From: Gammaproteobacteria bacterium
GTDB taxonomy: Bacteria; Pseudomonadota; Gammaproteobacteria; Berkiellales; Berkiellaceae
DNA length: 64,000 bases
Reading direction: 5' to 3'
Assembly: GCA_016191245.1 (NCBI GenBank)
Contig: JACPOY010000019.1
Location: 124,001 to 188,000 of the forward strand
Position numbers and translations under genes: made by a program. Position 1 is the stretch's first letter. The number at the start of each line of letters is the position of its first letter. The notes under the pieces were generated by a model. The model had not been told where the DNA came from. It saw nothing but the letters and a program-made list of their open reading frames with translations, and did no database searches. Shown in pieces: positions 36,351 to 45,404 of this stretch.

Positions 36351-36578
36351 TCATGATGAGAAAGCAGAAAAATCAAACCAAGCGTTATTTGTATGATAAA
36401 TGCTGTATACCAAAGAAAATGTTAATAAAATCCCACTTGCAGCTAATAAAACTAATTGATTAGTAGGTAATCCTACCGCCACCCCGGAAGCACCTATCGC
36501 TGCGCAAACAGTTGTCATAGCACAAAGAGGGCATCCACCCGATACTTGTGATATTTCATTTGCTGATAGTGTGTACAT
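36351..36578 (-). CDS. Double-glycine leader peptide 3, bacteriocin-like precursor
   Basis: 75 residues with the 15-residue leader MYTLSANEISQVSGG. The mature part starts CPLCAMTTVCAAIGASG, with three Cys in its first ten residues, and continues as a hydrophobic stretch (LVLLAASGILLTFSLVYSIY) ending FDFSAFSS. The Cys cluster directly after GG sets it apart from the other family members and could form a disulfide or bind metal. GGAG lies about 10 bases before the ATG. It converges with the bZIP gene. Confidence 0.72.
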   Translation of the reverse strand: MYTLSANEISQVSGGCPLCAMTTVCAAIGASGVAVGLPTNQLVLLAASGILLTFSLVYSIYHTNNAWFDFSAFSS

Positions 36579-36682
36579 CCTAATTCACTCCATGTTTTAC
36601 TTCTTCCAACTCTTTGCATATTACTGTGATGTTAATAATATGTCGATTGTTTGATGGCTACTCTTTCCATCAATCGATCTCA

Positions 36683-37018
36683 TTAAAGCAGTCGTGAACC
36701 ATTGGTAACAGGACGTTGGGGTTGTATCAGAATCGTACCATCAGACGTTGAAACAGTTGCTAAAACTAAGACCTCAGACATTATACCTGCGATGCGTTTA
36801 GGTGGAAAATTAATAACCGCAAGAATTTGTTGATTGATAAGATCATCCGGCATGTAATGTTCTGTAAGTTGTGCAGAGCTTAGTTTTTTTCCAAAGGGAC
36901 CAAAATCTATTTCTAATATATAAGAAGGCTTTATCGCTTTTTCATTTAACTTGGCTGAGAGTATCGTTCCTGCCACAATGTTTACTTTGAGAAAGTCATC
37001 AAATGAAATGGTTTCCAT
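36683..37018 (-). CDS. csaA: tRNA-binding-domain chaperone CsaA
   Basis: CsaA is a dimeric OB-fold protein proposed to act as an export-related chaperone. The 111-residue protein is full length for the family: ISFDDFLKVNIVAGTILSA at the start, PSYILEIDFGPFGKKLSSAQ in the middle, and the conserved VINFPPKRIAGIMSEVLVLA near the end. It stands alone between the double-glycine peptide gene and a divergent PAP2 gene. Confidence 0.92.
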   Translation of the reverse strand: METISFDDFLKVNIVAGTILSAKLNEKAIKPSYILEIDFGPFGKKLSSAQLTEHYMPDDLINQQILAVINFPPKRIAGIMSEVLVLATVSTSDGTILIQPQRPVTNGSRLL

Positions 37019-37162
37019 ATTTTTGCAGCCTCCGTAGTTAATCTACCAACTCCATGGTGTTGATTATTTCTTTCATGTCGTAATTAAAGGTTGTAAGTTA
37101 GCATTGATTTTCCTATAGTGCTAAGAAAGGGGCTATGTTAGTAAAGCAAGGCGAAAGGATTC

Positions 37163-37714
37163 GTGAAAATTTCCCTTCCTAAAAAATCACATCTTCTTAT
37201 TATTTTAACACTCGTGTTTTATGCTTCTATTTCTGTAGCAAAAGGCCTCACAACAAAATCTATGTTAGTGTCTGCCTCGATTCCATTAATTGGTGGCGCT
37301 TATTCCTATACAAATGGTGACTATGAAGGTTTAAAAGAATTAGGCCTCGAATGCGCACTGACGGCACAAATCGTGACGTTGTTAAAAAATTCAGTCAATC
37401 GTGAAAGACCAAACGGTGAGAATAATATGTCCTTCCCATCTGGCCATACTGCGGCGGCATTTGTAGGAGCAAGTTATCTACATCACCGCTATGGATTAGT
37501 ATGGGGTGCACCGATGTATGCGATTGCTGGTGTTATTGGTTATCAACGAGTCAATGTAAAAGATCATTATTGGTCAGATGTCATCGCAGGTGCTGCTATT
37601 GGCTATGCTGCGGGCGCTCTTTTTACTGCTAGGTACCCACGAGTTTGGGTTGCTCCAAAGTTTGATCCCGAAACAAATGCATTCGGGTTACAAATGAATG
37701 CCCATTTTGGTTAA
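37163..37714 (+). CDS. Secreted PAP2-family phosphatase
   Basis: 183 residues. A signal peptide is likely (SHLLIILTLVFYASISVAKG, cut near residue 27). The three PAP2 motifs follow: KNSVNRERP, SFPSGHTAAAF and GYQRVNVKDHYWSDVIAG. The usual Ser-Arg of motif three is Gln-Arg here, while both catalytic His and the Asp are kept. It probably removes phosphate from lipid phosphates such as undecaprenyl pyrophosphate or phosphatidate, in the periplasm or outside. It lies upstream of a convergent kinase gene. Confidence 0.85.
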   Translation: MKISLPKKSHLLIILTLVFYASISVAKGLTTKSMLVSASIPLIGGAYSYTNGDYEGLKELGLECALTAQIVTLLKNSVNRERPNGENNMSFPSGHTAAAFVGASYLHHRYGLVWGAPMYAIAGVIGYQRVNVKDHYWSDVIAGAAIGYAAGALFTARYPRVWVAPKFDPETNAFGLQMNAHFG

Positions 37715-37835
37715 CCACACCTTAACTGCACACTTTTTGAACATCCCTCGAACAGTTTGAAAAATTCAGCGTTTTTGAATCTATGCACAGCTATCTCACA
37801 TAGGTTGTCCCCAGAAAATGTGAATGAAATAGTTC

Positions 37836-39245
37836 TTATTTTCTATGCTTTCTAACTTTGCTAGAGGGCTTCTCAGCTTTTTCTTGGATATTTTCAGTTG
37901 TGGCATAAGTAAACAAACTTCGTGCTCCATCGATCCAATGATGGAGTGTTTGATAAGCATCCTTCACTTTCTCTTGAACGAGAGTCAGTAAACTTTTCGT
38001 TTGTGCCTGAGCCATTTTAGACTGAAAATGTGGTAAAAAAGTTTTGGACGCTTGTGGGCAGTAGGTATTATTGAATAAAGATAGAGCTTGTTTTGCAGTT
38101 AATCGTTTATTCCTCTTGGGGTTTAGCATCCCTTTAAAAAACTCTTCCTTAGGGGGAGTCATCGGTGTAAAGTTTTGATGATATAATTCATACAACATAA
38201 TGCCGCAAGCCCACACATCATTTTCAAAAGCAGGATTTTCATATTCCTTTTTAAGTGCATCGAGTTCTCGTTTCTGATTACCTTCAAGAAACCGTTTTTC
38301 TATTTCATCTGCATATTTTTTGGCTAAAGTCTTTTCTGTTTTGTAAGCACGAACATAATCGGTATAATCGGGCATTTTTTTATTTGTATGGGCAAGCGCA
38401 ATTTCCGGAGATTCATAACCTATGGTGCTTAGTAAGCGATGAAATGCCTCCCTCCCACAAATGCTTGCAAAATCAATATATTTAGCGTGTTTTTTTCTAT
38501 TTTCATCAATAAATATTATAACATTGCCTGGCTTTATATCTTGATGAATATCTCCCAACTCATGCATAAAGCACAAGCCTTGTAAGAGTTGTGAGGCAAT
38601 ATCATTTTTATCCTCTTGCGACAATTTTAAACCATATTTTTTTCTGTCAATGAGTGGGATCCCAAGGGGAGAATAAATACAGAATCTGATGCCCTTTTTG
38701 TTTGTATAAATAGGTCCTTGTACCGAGCGCAATAAAAAGTCATTTTCTGGAACTTGCCAAGGGTAGGCAATCTCTTTTTTAAGCTTTTCAATTTGTTGCA
38801 AAGGCGTAAGATTCATTCCTTTTCTTTTTTTTGTTTCAATTTCTACGCTCAAGCTGGCATAAGGTGTTGGACCATGTAAACCATCTAGTCGCCAAGCAGG
38901 TTTGCCTGATTTAAAGCCACCATCTAATTCTTCGATTTCACATTTTTCATTTTTGGCATTTTTACTTTTTGTTTCGAGAATACATAGATATTGACCTTCT
39001 GGATCTCTTGCTATAGCAATCGTTCGCGAAAGCTTTGATATTTCTTTAGGTAAATGAAGTGCATTAGAAACAGGTAGGGATTGAAGTTGTTTATGTAATT
39101 CTTTGTTGAAAATTAATTTGTCTAAGATCTGATTTAAGTCTTTTGGCGAAATACACTCCAATAAAGCATTGGGATAATGGTTATTGTTTTTTACATTTTT
39201 TAGACGACTTAAAAATTCTTGTAGATTATTATTGAAATTCAACAT
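37836..39245 (-). CDS. Eukaryotic-like protein kinase, effector candidate
   Basis: 469 residues. The catalytic loop HQDIKPGNV (about 234-242), a DFA in place of DFG (258-260), GYESPEIAL for the APE region and a DVWACGIMLYEL segment near 340 show a protein kinase fold. The N-lobe has no clear Gly-rich loop, so the ATP pocket is divergent. The region between APE and DVW has an insert of about 50 charged residues. There is no membrane segment or PASTA domain, unlike typical bacterial kinases; the tail is Lys-rich. A role in the host is plausible but not shown. Confidence 0.8.
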   Translation of the reverse strand: MLNFNNNLQEFLSRLKNVKNNNHYPNALLECISPKDLNQILDKLIFNKELHKQLQSLPVSNALHLPKEISKLSRTIAIARDPEGQYLCILETKSKNAKNEKCEIEELDGGFKSGKPAWRLDGLHGPTPYASLSVEIETKKRKGMNLTPLQQIEKLKKEIAYPWQVPENDFLLRSVQGPIYTNKKGIRFCIYSPLGIPLIDRKKYGLKLSQEDKNDIASQLLQGLCFMHELGDIHQDIKPGNVIIFIDENRKKHAKYIDFASICGREAFHRLLSTIGYESPEIALAHTNKKMPDYTDYVRAYKTEKTLAKKYADEIEKRFLEGNQKRELDALKKEYENPAFENDVWACGIMLYELYHQNFTPMTPPKEEFFKGMLNPKRNKRLTAKQALSLFNNTYCPQASKTFLPHFQSKMAQAQTKSLLTLVQEKVKDAYQTLHHWIDGARSLFTYATTENIQEKAEKPSSKVRKHRK

Positions 39246-39449
39246 TTTGGGTTAGTTTAATAGATTTGTGAATGTAAAAGTAGAGGCATTTTAACAAAGC
39301 AAATTAACAAAGCAAAAGAATTGCTATAGTCATAAAGAGCTTGGTAGTAACAAGATTGCTCATTTTTTGTACAATACAATTTTCACTATGCATTACAGAA
39401 TAAATGAGCTTATTCACAAGGGATCCACAGTACTTACCCCCAAAAATTG

Positions 39450-40373
39450 TTAATTAAATTTTTGGTTCAAAGATGGATTGATAAAGTTGAATCGCAAACA
39501 AATTGCTTGGGCACCAAAAGAAATCCATAACCCTAACAAGAAATATTGTCCAGCTTGAAAGATCAATTGCATTTTGAGGGGGGCATAAGAGATGAGCCAA
39601 CTCATGCCAAAATATATCGCTATAATACCTACTGCTCCAATCAAGGTTTGATAGATGAGTGATGAAGCAGAAGAAAACGATTGAAATTGCGAATATTTTT
39701 CTTCTAGTTGGCACCCCAGCCAAAAACCCAAACAAGTAGATACGATTGTTAAACCGATATGCTTAGGATCATTAATCAGCAGAAGATAAGGGATAAATAA
39801 TATTAGTAGAATACAGGACTGAACCCATAATGGAAATTTCTTTAAAGGAGCATATTGTTTCTTTTCAAATAAAATACAAAGAGCTAATGTAGCAGCCCCT
39901 AGGAGTGCGCCGCAGAGAATATCTTGAAGATAATGAACACCTAAATAAGATCTTGATAGTGCAATCAAGAGACCAATGAAAATACAAATACAAGAAAGAA
40001 ATCTGCTTTTTGTGAAATAAGCAAATCCCCACCAAATCAAAATGCCAACTTGGGCATGTCCACTGGGAAATGAATAAATATCAACTTTTTTCATCCAAAA
40101 TTCAGCTGGTGGACGACATTCTCTTATCCATCCTTTTAACCACAAGTTAACCAAGAGGGTAGCGAATAGCCCATAAAATAAATATTTTCCATAACGTTTA
40201 TTCCAAAGCCAATAACTTAAAGAGAGAGTCAGCAAAATAGTGCTAACTTGGCCTAATTCGCTGAAAAGCATCATCACCGGTGATAATAAAGGATGTCGAA
40301 GATTCTCTGCTATCCATGCAATGCTTGCATCCCCCCATGATGTAAGAGAAGGTTGGCAATTAATTGTCGTCAT
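39450..40373 (-). CDS. Membrane PAP2-family phosphatase
   Basis: 307 residues with about eight helices and the motifs KGWIRECRPP, YSFPSGHAQVGILIWWG and LSRSYLGVHYLQDILCG. All catalytic residues are kept. The active site lies in the first half, followed by extra helices of unknown role. Lipid phosphatase activity at the inner membrane is expected. Its ATG lies 14 bases inside the end of def, so the two are probably co-transcribed. Confidence 0.87.
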   Translation of the reverse strand: MTTINCQPSLTSWGDASIAWIAENLRHPLLSPVMMLFSELGQVSTILLTLSLSYWLWNKRYGKYLFYGLFATLLVNLWLKGWIRECRPPAEFWMKKVDIYSFPSGHAQVGILIWWGFAYFTKSRFLSCICIFIGLLIALSRSYLGVHYLQDILCGALLGAATLALCILFEKKQYAPLKKFPLWVQSCILLILFIPYLLLINDPKHIGLTIVSTCLGFWLGCQLEEKYSQFQSFSSASSLIYQTLIGAVGIIAIYFGMSWLISYAPLKMQLIFQAGQYFLLGLWISFGAQAICLRFNFINPSLNQKFN

Positions 40374-41034
40374 AAAGAAATTTTTTCATATTGTTTAATG
40401 CTTGCACTTGAGCTTTATCGTTAGGATTGGTGACTTTTTCCCGCTCATGAATAATTTTTTTCACAATTTCTTTTTGAGCGTGGTTCAATTCTCTGTAGCG
40501 AATAGCTAGCATTTTATCAGGATGGCCTTGTAAACAATCAGGGGTGAGACGGTGGGTAATTAAAAATCCATTGATATGATCGATTTCATGTTGTAACACA
40601 CGAGCAGTGAACCCTTCGATAATAGACGAGATTTTTTTGCCCTCAGGAGTGTAGGCATTTAATTGAATTTTATCGTACCGTGGTACTTTCCCAGTTGTTT
40701 GGACAACAGAAAAACAACCTTCCCAATCGTACACAATTTTGGCATCAGCTAAAGGGATATACTGTGGATTGATGAAAACAGTTAATGGAACAATGTTGAC
40801 AGCATCTTTTCTTAAGGCAATAGCGTCTTCTTGAATATTAATCATAATAATTTGTTTGGTTACACCAACTTGAGGGGCTGCCAAACCGACGCCTTTGAGC
40901 TTAAGAAGTAAATCCTGCATTTGTTCGATAAGTAATTTATCTTCAGTAGATAGAGGAAAGGTAACAACTTGCGCAGGTTTAGTGAGAATTTCAGAAAGAG
41001 GGCTATGTTCAATGGTTACTAAATCTAGAGGCAT
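40360..41034 (-). CDS. def: Peptide deformylase
   Basis: Removes the formyl group from the first Met of new proteins. The 224-residue product has GVGLAAPQVGVTKQI, the Cys motif EGCFSV and the zinc motif QHEIDHINGFL. It is longer than the usual 170 residues: the C-terminal 50 add a basic helix (ELNHAQKEIVKKIIHEREK). No fmt gene is next to it, so this may be a second copy, separate from the def-fmt pair that most genomes carry. Confidence 0.93.
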   Translation of the reverse strand: MPLDLVTIEHSPLSEILTKPAQVVTFPLSTEDKLLIEQMQDLLLKLKGVGLAAPQVGVTKQIIMINIQEDAIALRKDAVNIVPLTVFINPQYIPLADAKIVYDWEGCFSVVQTTGKVPRYDKIQLNAYTPEGKKISSIIEGFTARVLQHEIDHINGFLITHRLTPDCLQGHPDKMLAIRYRELNHAQKEIVKKIIHEREKVTNPNDKAQVQALNNMKKFLYDDN

Positions 41035-41137
41035 ACTTAGTTTTCCCAGAAGATGTCATCGCATTTTTAAACTATTATAATCAAAAAGTAGCATTAGCAT
41101 TACTATTATCACTTTTAAAAATAAGATAACTGACTTT

Positions 41138-42064
41138 ATGCCGCTTAGCATTTTTACACATGAAGATTGTTTAAAGCATGAGATGGGGCCTTATCATCCT
41201 GAAAGTCCCGCTCGTTTAGAGTCAGTATTGTTGGCTTTAAAGAATGCCGAGTGGTCTGATCAATTGCAATGGCATAGTTCTCCCAAAGCAACAAAAGAGC
41301 AACTCGAAAGAGTACATAGTAAAAAATATATCGATTCCATTTTTTCTCTTGCGCCTTCACAAGGCTATGTTCAACTTGATCCAGATACGATGATGAATGC
41401 AAATACATTGCCGGCAGCACTTCATGCAGCTGGCGCGGTCGTTGCGGCAGTGGATGAAGTATTGAGTGGGAGGATAATGAGAGCATTTTGTGCTGTGCGG
41501 CCTCCAGGACATCATGCTGAACCAGATTTTGCCATGGGTTTTTGTTTTTTTAATAATATAGCCATTGGTGTTCAACATGCACTTTCAGTTTATCATCTCC
41601 AACGTATCGCGATTGTGGACTTTGATGTACACCATGGAAATGGTACCGAAAGTATGTTTTTAAAAGAGCCAAAAGTTTGTTTTTGGTCAAGTTTTCAACA
41701 TCCTTTTTATCCTGGAACAAATTTAACAGGAAAGCCATCTCATATTCACTTATGTCCGTTATCTGCAGGAACCAATAGTCATCAGTTTCGACAGAAGGTG
41801 GATATACAGCTTATCCCCATTTTAGAAGAGTTCAAACCGGAATGTATTTTCGTTTCTGCTGGATTTGACGCACATTTTAATGATCCCTTGGCAAATGTAA
41901 AATTAACATCGCAAGATTACGGTTATATAATGAAAAGAGTATGCGATATTGCTAATAAATGTAGTAAAGGAAGGGTGATATCGACTTTGGAAGGAGGATA
42001 TCACTTAGCTGCTCTTTCTGAATCTGTGATATTACATGCGCAATCAATGCTTAACAGTAGATAG
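41138..42064 (+). CDS. Histone-deacetylase-family protein
   Basis: 308 residues of the HDAC/acetylpolyamine amidohydrolase superfamily. The zinc and charge-relay residues are visible: RPPGHHAEP (H125, H126), VDFDVHHGNGT (D161, D163, H165), SAGFDAH (D244) and LEGGYHL (with Y288). The layout is that of class II HDAC-like proteins common in bacteria. Substrates could be acetylpolyamines, acetylated bacterial proteins or, if delivered, host proteins. No signal peptide or NLS is evident. It stands alone between def and a convergent peptide gene, nine bases from the latter. Confidence 0.92.
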   Translation: MPLSIFTHEDCLKHEMGPYHPESPARLESVLLALKNAEWSDQLQWHSSPKATKEQLERVHSKKYIDSIFSLAPSQGYVQLDPDTMMNANTLPAALHAAGAVVAAVDEVLSGRIMRAFCAVRPPGHHAEPDFAMGFCFFNNIAIGVQHALSVYHLQRIAIVDFDVHHGNGTESMFLKEPKVCFWSSFQHPFYPGTNLTGKPSHIHLCPLSAGTNSHQFRQKVDIQLIPILEEFKPECIFVSAGFDAHFNDPLANVKLTSQDYGYIMKRVCDIANKCSKGRVISTLEGGYHLAALSESVILHAQSMLNSR

Positions 42065-42072
42065 GAGATAGA

Positions 42073-42384
42073 TTATTCTGGTTTAGAAGCTAACCCAGAA
42101 TAGTATAATCCCAATCCTGTTATGGCACCGATACAACCACCAATTCCAATGCCTGCAAAAACAGCGAAAGGAAATGTTAACAAAGCATGTCCTTCGTAAG
42201 CTGCAAAAAAAGTGGTTAAGTTATATGCGGTGTTACCAGAATTAAGAAACCAATATCCGCCTAAAACACCACCGGCTGTACTAAAAATTGAAGAAAAAAA
42301 GCCTCCAACAGCAATGCCATCATATAAATCTTGCTGATTACCACCGTAAACCTGAAAGATTTCTGAAGCCTTAAGTGTTCGCAT
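42073..42384 (-). CDS. Double-glycine leader peptide 4, bacteriocin-like precursor
   Basis: 103 residues, leader MRTLKASEIFQVYGG (15 residues; Tyr in place of Ser before GG). The mature part starts NQQDLYDGIAVGGFFSSIF and is rich in Gly with zipper patterns (AGGVLGGYWFLNSG and GIGIGGCIGAITGLG), ending basic. One Cys. AGG lies eight bases before the ATG and a good promoter is at 42435-42463. There is no immunity-like gene next to it. Assignment rests on the shared leader. Confidence 0.72.
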   Translation of the reverse strand: MRTLKASEIFQVYGGNQQDLYDGIAVGGFFSSIFSTAGGVLGGYWFLNSGNTAYNLTTFFAAYEGHALLTFPFAVFAGIGIGGCIGAITGLGLYYSGLASKPE

Positions 42385-42434
42385 ATCAATACCTATTTTT
42401 TTATTTTTATCACTACTTTATTTTAAGTTAGCGA

Positions 42435-42463
42435 AATTTAAACTATTTTGAAAAATAATTCAA
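42435..42463 (-). promoter_or_regulatory. Sigma-70 promoter for double-glycine peptide 4
   Basis: On the minus strand TTGAAT (458-463) and TAAATT (435-440) are 17 bases apart, with the peptide ATG about 50 bases downstream. The region is very AT-rich, so chance matches are possible. It lies in the short gap after gshB, which ends at 42505 on the same strand. Confidence 0.5.
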
Positions 42464-42504
42464 GATAAAAATCATCAGTCGTGGAACTTGATGGATTGTA
42501 GTGT

Positions 42505-43467
42505 TTAACGTTTTGATTTTATTTTATTTGATAAACCATCTAAGATTTGGGCGCTAATGTTAACGTTGAAAGCTTCATCTATCTCACGTATACAAGTTGG
42601 ACTTGTAACGTTAATTTCAGTTAAATAATCACCTATCACATCTAATCCAACAAAATACAATCCGCGTTCTTGTAGTGAAGGTCCAATCTGCGCACATATC
42701 CAAAGATCTCGAACCGTTAATTCACAGCCGATACCTTTAGCGCCTTGCGCTAGATTACCGCGAAAATCATCTTTGCTGGGTATACGTAACAATGCATACG
42801 GATAGGGCTTGCCATCTATCATGAGAATGCGTTTATCACCTTTTACACTTTCTTCGATATATCGCTGTGCCATAACAGGTGCTGTGCCTTGGTGCGTGAG
42901 GACATCTATAGTGACATTGATGTTTGGATTATCGAGCGTCAATACGAAAATAGAGTCTCCTCCCATACTCCCCAAGCGTTTTAAAATTATTTTTTTATGT
43001 TGATTCAAAAAATCCCGTAATAGGTTTTTGTTGTAGGATACAAGTGTCTCAGGGCAACATTGCACAAATATTGTTGCGAATAACTTTTCATTTGAATCTC
43101 TAATGCTTTTGGGGTTATTTACGATGAAACAACCGGCATTTTGAGCTATTTCCAATAGATAGGTCGTGTATAAATAATTAAGATCAAAAGGAGGATCTTT
43201 ACGCATTAAAATCACATCAAAATATTGCAAATCGATTGTGGATGGAACTTTATCAAGCAAAGTAACCCAATCCTTTGTGTGAAGGTGTACTTCAATTTTA
43301 GTACTGAAGCATTTTACTTTATTATCAGATAGAAATAGATCTTTTGTTTGACAATAATGAATTTCCCATTTCCTTTGTTGAGCTTCAACTAATAAAGCTA
43401 AGGTTGAGTCTTTTTTGACGTTGATAGCATCAACAGAATCCATGATAGAAAGAAGTTTTATGGTCAT
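42505..43467 (-). CDS. gshB: Glutathione synthetase
   Basis: ATP-grasp ligase that adds Gly to gamma-glutamylcysteine. The 320-residue protein has the N-terminal segment LLSIMDSVDAINVKKDSTLA, VILMRKDPPFDLNYLYTTYL, the ATP-binding loop IILKRLGSMGGDSIFVL and EINVTSPTCIREI. It is the second enzyme after gshA (13-base gap), as expected for one operon. Confidence 0.95.
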   Translation of the reverse strand: MTIKLLSIMDSVDAINVKKDSTLALLVEAQQRKWEIHYCQTKDLFLSDNKVKCFSTKIEVHLHTKDWVTLLDKVPSTIDLQYFDVILMRKDPPFDLNYLYTTYLLEIAQNAGCFIVNNPKSIRDSNEKLFATIFVQCCPETLVSYNKNLLRDFLNQHKKIILKRLGSMGGDSIFVLTLDNPNINVTIDVLTHQGTAPVMAQRYIEESVKGDKRILMIDGKPYPYALLRIPSKDDFRGNLAQGAKGIGCELTVRDLWICAQIGPSLQERGLYFVGLDVIGDYLTEINVTSPTCIREIDEAFNVNISAQILDGLSNKIKSKR

Positions 43468-43480
43468 TATTTACCTTCGG

Positions 43481-44773
43481 TTACTTAATAGAATTTCTTT
43501 CTTTGCAAGAAGCAAGCAAAGCAAGCCTTGCAATAACGCTATAGACATAAAATTGATGCTGATGTTGATGAGAATTGTCTCGATTATCGGGTATATTACA
43601 ACATTCAGCAAAAGCCAACATTTCAAAATGCATACCAGGAGCGTTGAGATTTTCATCAAAGCGTCGAGATTGATGAACCCTATAAAAACCGCCAACGACA
43701 TGTTGACCTAGCATGTATACAACAGGTTCGGCAACGTGTTGATCTTTTCCAATTGTTTCGAAAGTGTACACGCCTTCTTGAATAATTACGCGATTAACGC
43801 TTCTGCCCCCTTTAGCAACAGACATACTCATACGCTGTTTACGGTTTAAACTACTTAATTCTTCGGGAGAGCGAATACTCATGACTGCCATACCATAGGT
43901 GCCAGCATCTGCCTTCACCATGACAAAAGGTTTATGTTCGATATTATATTCATTATATTTTAATTGAATTTGATTTAACAATTCTTCCGTTTTTTGCATC
44001 ATGCATTCAATGCCATCTTTTTGAATAAAGTCTATTTCACCACAATCATAAAATAGAGGAAAAATATGCCACATATCGATGCCGATTAAATCTGAAAATT
44101 CTTTGCAAATTTCTTTATAAAGCATAAAGTGATGGGCTTTGCTTCGATGCGACCAGCCTAATCGTGCCGGAGGTTCAATGGGTTGAGAGATATCTTGAAG
44201 TATTTCTGGAATACCTTCTGAGAGATCATTATTCAACAAAATCAAACAAGGAACGAAATCACCGCATACAAGAGTATTATCTTTTTTTTGCAAGGGATGA
44301 AGATAAATTGATTCAGCAGAATCAAATTTAATTTCTATTGGTGAATCGTGGGCTAACATGGAACCAATTTTGACTTCATAGCCAGCGTTTTGAACGATAT
44401 TGGCAAGTGTTGCGACACTTTGATAATAATGTGGGTTGCGAGTATGGTTTTCAGGAATAATTAATATCCGCAGGCAATGAGGATAAAGCTCGTATAAAAT
44501 GCTTTGAGCTGCTTGAATACATAAGGGGTAAAATTCTGGATTGAGGTTGTTAAAACCGGCAGGAAATAAATTTGTATCGACAGGAGAAATTTTGAACCCA
44601 GAATTTCTTAAGTCAACAGAACTTGTAAGGATAGGGGGATATTGTAGCCATGCTTCTCTAAACCAAGCTTCTATTTTAACCCTATTGTCCAAAATATGTT
44701 TTTCTAATTCATAAAAAGGACCCCTATGAGCAGTCAAAATATGCGGAATAATGTCATTCATTTTTAAACCCAT
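43481..44773 (-). CDS. gshA: Glutamate--cysteine ligase, Acidithiobacillus type
   Basis: First step of glutathione synthesis. The protein matches the proteobacterial GshA class first seen in Acidithiobacillus, not the E. coli class: TAHRGPFYELEKHILDNRV, SVDLRNSGFKISPVDTNLF, PAGFNNLNPEF and VKADAGTYGMAVMSI. From the ATG at 44773 (AAGGA upstream) it has 430 residues, the family length; a frame opening at 44923 runs through the NYN gene and is not real. It ends in GshB's leader region. Confidence 0.93.
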   Translation of the reverse strand: MGLKMNDIIPHILTAHRGPFYELEKHILDNRVKIEAWFREAWLQYPPILTSSVDLRNSGFKISPVDTNLFPAGFNNLNPEFYPLCIQAAQSILYELYPHCLRILIIPENHTRNPHYYQSVATLANIVQNAGYEVKIGSMLAHDSPIEIKFDSAESIYLHPLQKKDNTLVCGDFVPCLILLNNDLSEGIPEILQDISQPIEPPARLGWSHRSKAHHFMLYKEICKEFSDLIGIDMWHIFPLFYDCGEIDFIQKDGIECMMQKTEELLNQIQLKYNEYNIEHKPFVMVKADAGTYGMAVMSIRSPEELSSLNRKQRMSMSVAKGGRSVNRVIIQEGVYTFETIGKDQHVAEPVVYMLGQHVVGGFYRVHQSRRFDENLNAPGMHFEMLAFAECCNIPDNRDNSHQHQHQFYVYSVIARLALLASCKERNSIK

Positions 44774-44780
44774 ACATTCC

Positions 44781-45308
44781 TTATTTTTTATCTCTTGTTT
44801 GAGTATGACGAGGTTTTTTTTTAGTCGACAAGCTAAACCAATCTTCTTCTGTGATAGGGTGAAAATAATCTGCTTGTTCAATGAGCTGTGCCGAAGTTGT
44901 CTTTTCAACTGCAGCAATCTCAACCCGGACTCCTTCTGATTTTAAGTGTCGGACTAATTCAATGTAATCAGCATCACCAGACATAATAATAATCGTGTCA
45001 ACTTTGCTGGCTAATTGTGTTGCTTTAATGGATAAAGGTATATCAGCACTTTTATGACAAGGATGGACTGATCCATGATAATGTTGGTGAAGGCGCTCAG
45101 CTAATTTAGAAGAAATATGACGGCCTTCACGAAAATAAATAAGTCTATTCAACGAACGATTATCAACTAATTTTGGAATAAGTTTATCAAAATTTAACAT
45201 TGCTCCTTCATCTTGCGTTTGATGGTGGATACTAATTTCAATATTATTGCCATCAACCAGTATAGCCACTGACTGGCTCATCACGATGTTTGGAGTGGTA
45301 TAAGCCAT
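44781..45308 (-). CDS. NYN domain protein (LabA/DUF88-like), putative RNase
   Basis: 175 residues with a PIN-like NYN fold: VAILVDGNNIEIS at the start, then IIIMSGDADYIELVRHLKS and an acidic end (EQADYFHPI). The Asp residues form a metal site, so cleavage of RNA is likely. The tail is Lys/Arg-rich. GAGGA lies six bases before the ATG. It ends eight bases before gshA, so it is probably in the glutathione operon; the functional link is unknown. Confidence 0.86.
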   Translation of the reverse strand: MAYTTPNIVMSQSVAILVDGNNIEISIHHQTQDEGAMLNFDKLIPKLVDNRSLNRLIYFREGRHISSKLAERLHQHYHGSVHPCHKSADIPLSIKATQLASKVDTIIIMSGDADYIELVRHLKSEGVRVEIAAVEKTTSAQLIEQADYFHPITEEDWFSLSTKKKPRHTQTRDKK

Positions 45309-45379
45309 AAGTTATCCTCAGTTTTAAAATAGGGTTCAATTTTATTTTACCCTAAGTACATATTTGCAATTTGAAATAT

Positions 45380-45397
45380 GTGTAAAATCGTTTACAC
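45380..45397. promoter_or_regulatory. Palindrome GTGTAAA-ATCG-TTTACAC before peptide 5
   Basis: A perfect inverted repeat with 7-bp arms and a four-base centre. It ends eight bases before a second palindrome (45405-45420). It lies in the divergent region between the NYN gene and double-glycine peptide 5, so a regulator may bind here. Its right arm, TTTACA, could also act as a -35 element. Confidence 0.55.
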
Positions 45398-45404
45398 TTC
45401 TTAA

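Noticed and set aside
44774..44923. GshA extended by 50 residues
   Set aside because: The extension lies within the NYN gene in another frame and has no homology to GshA.
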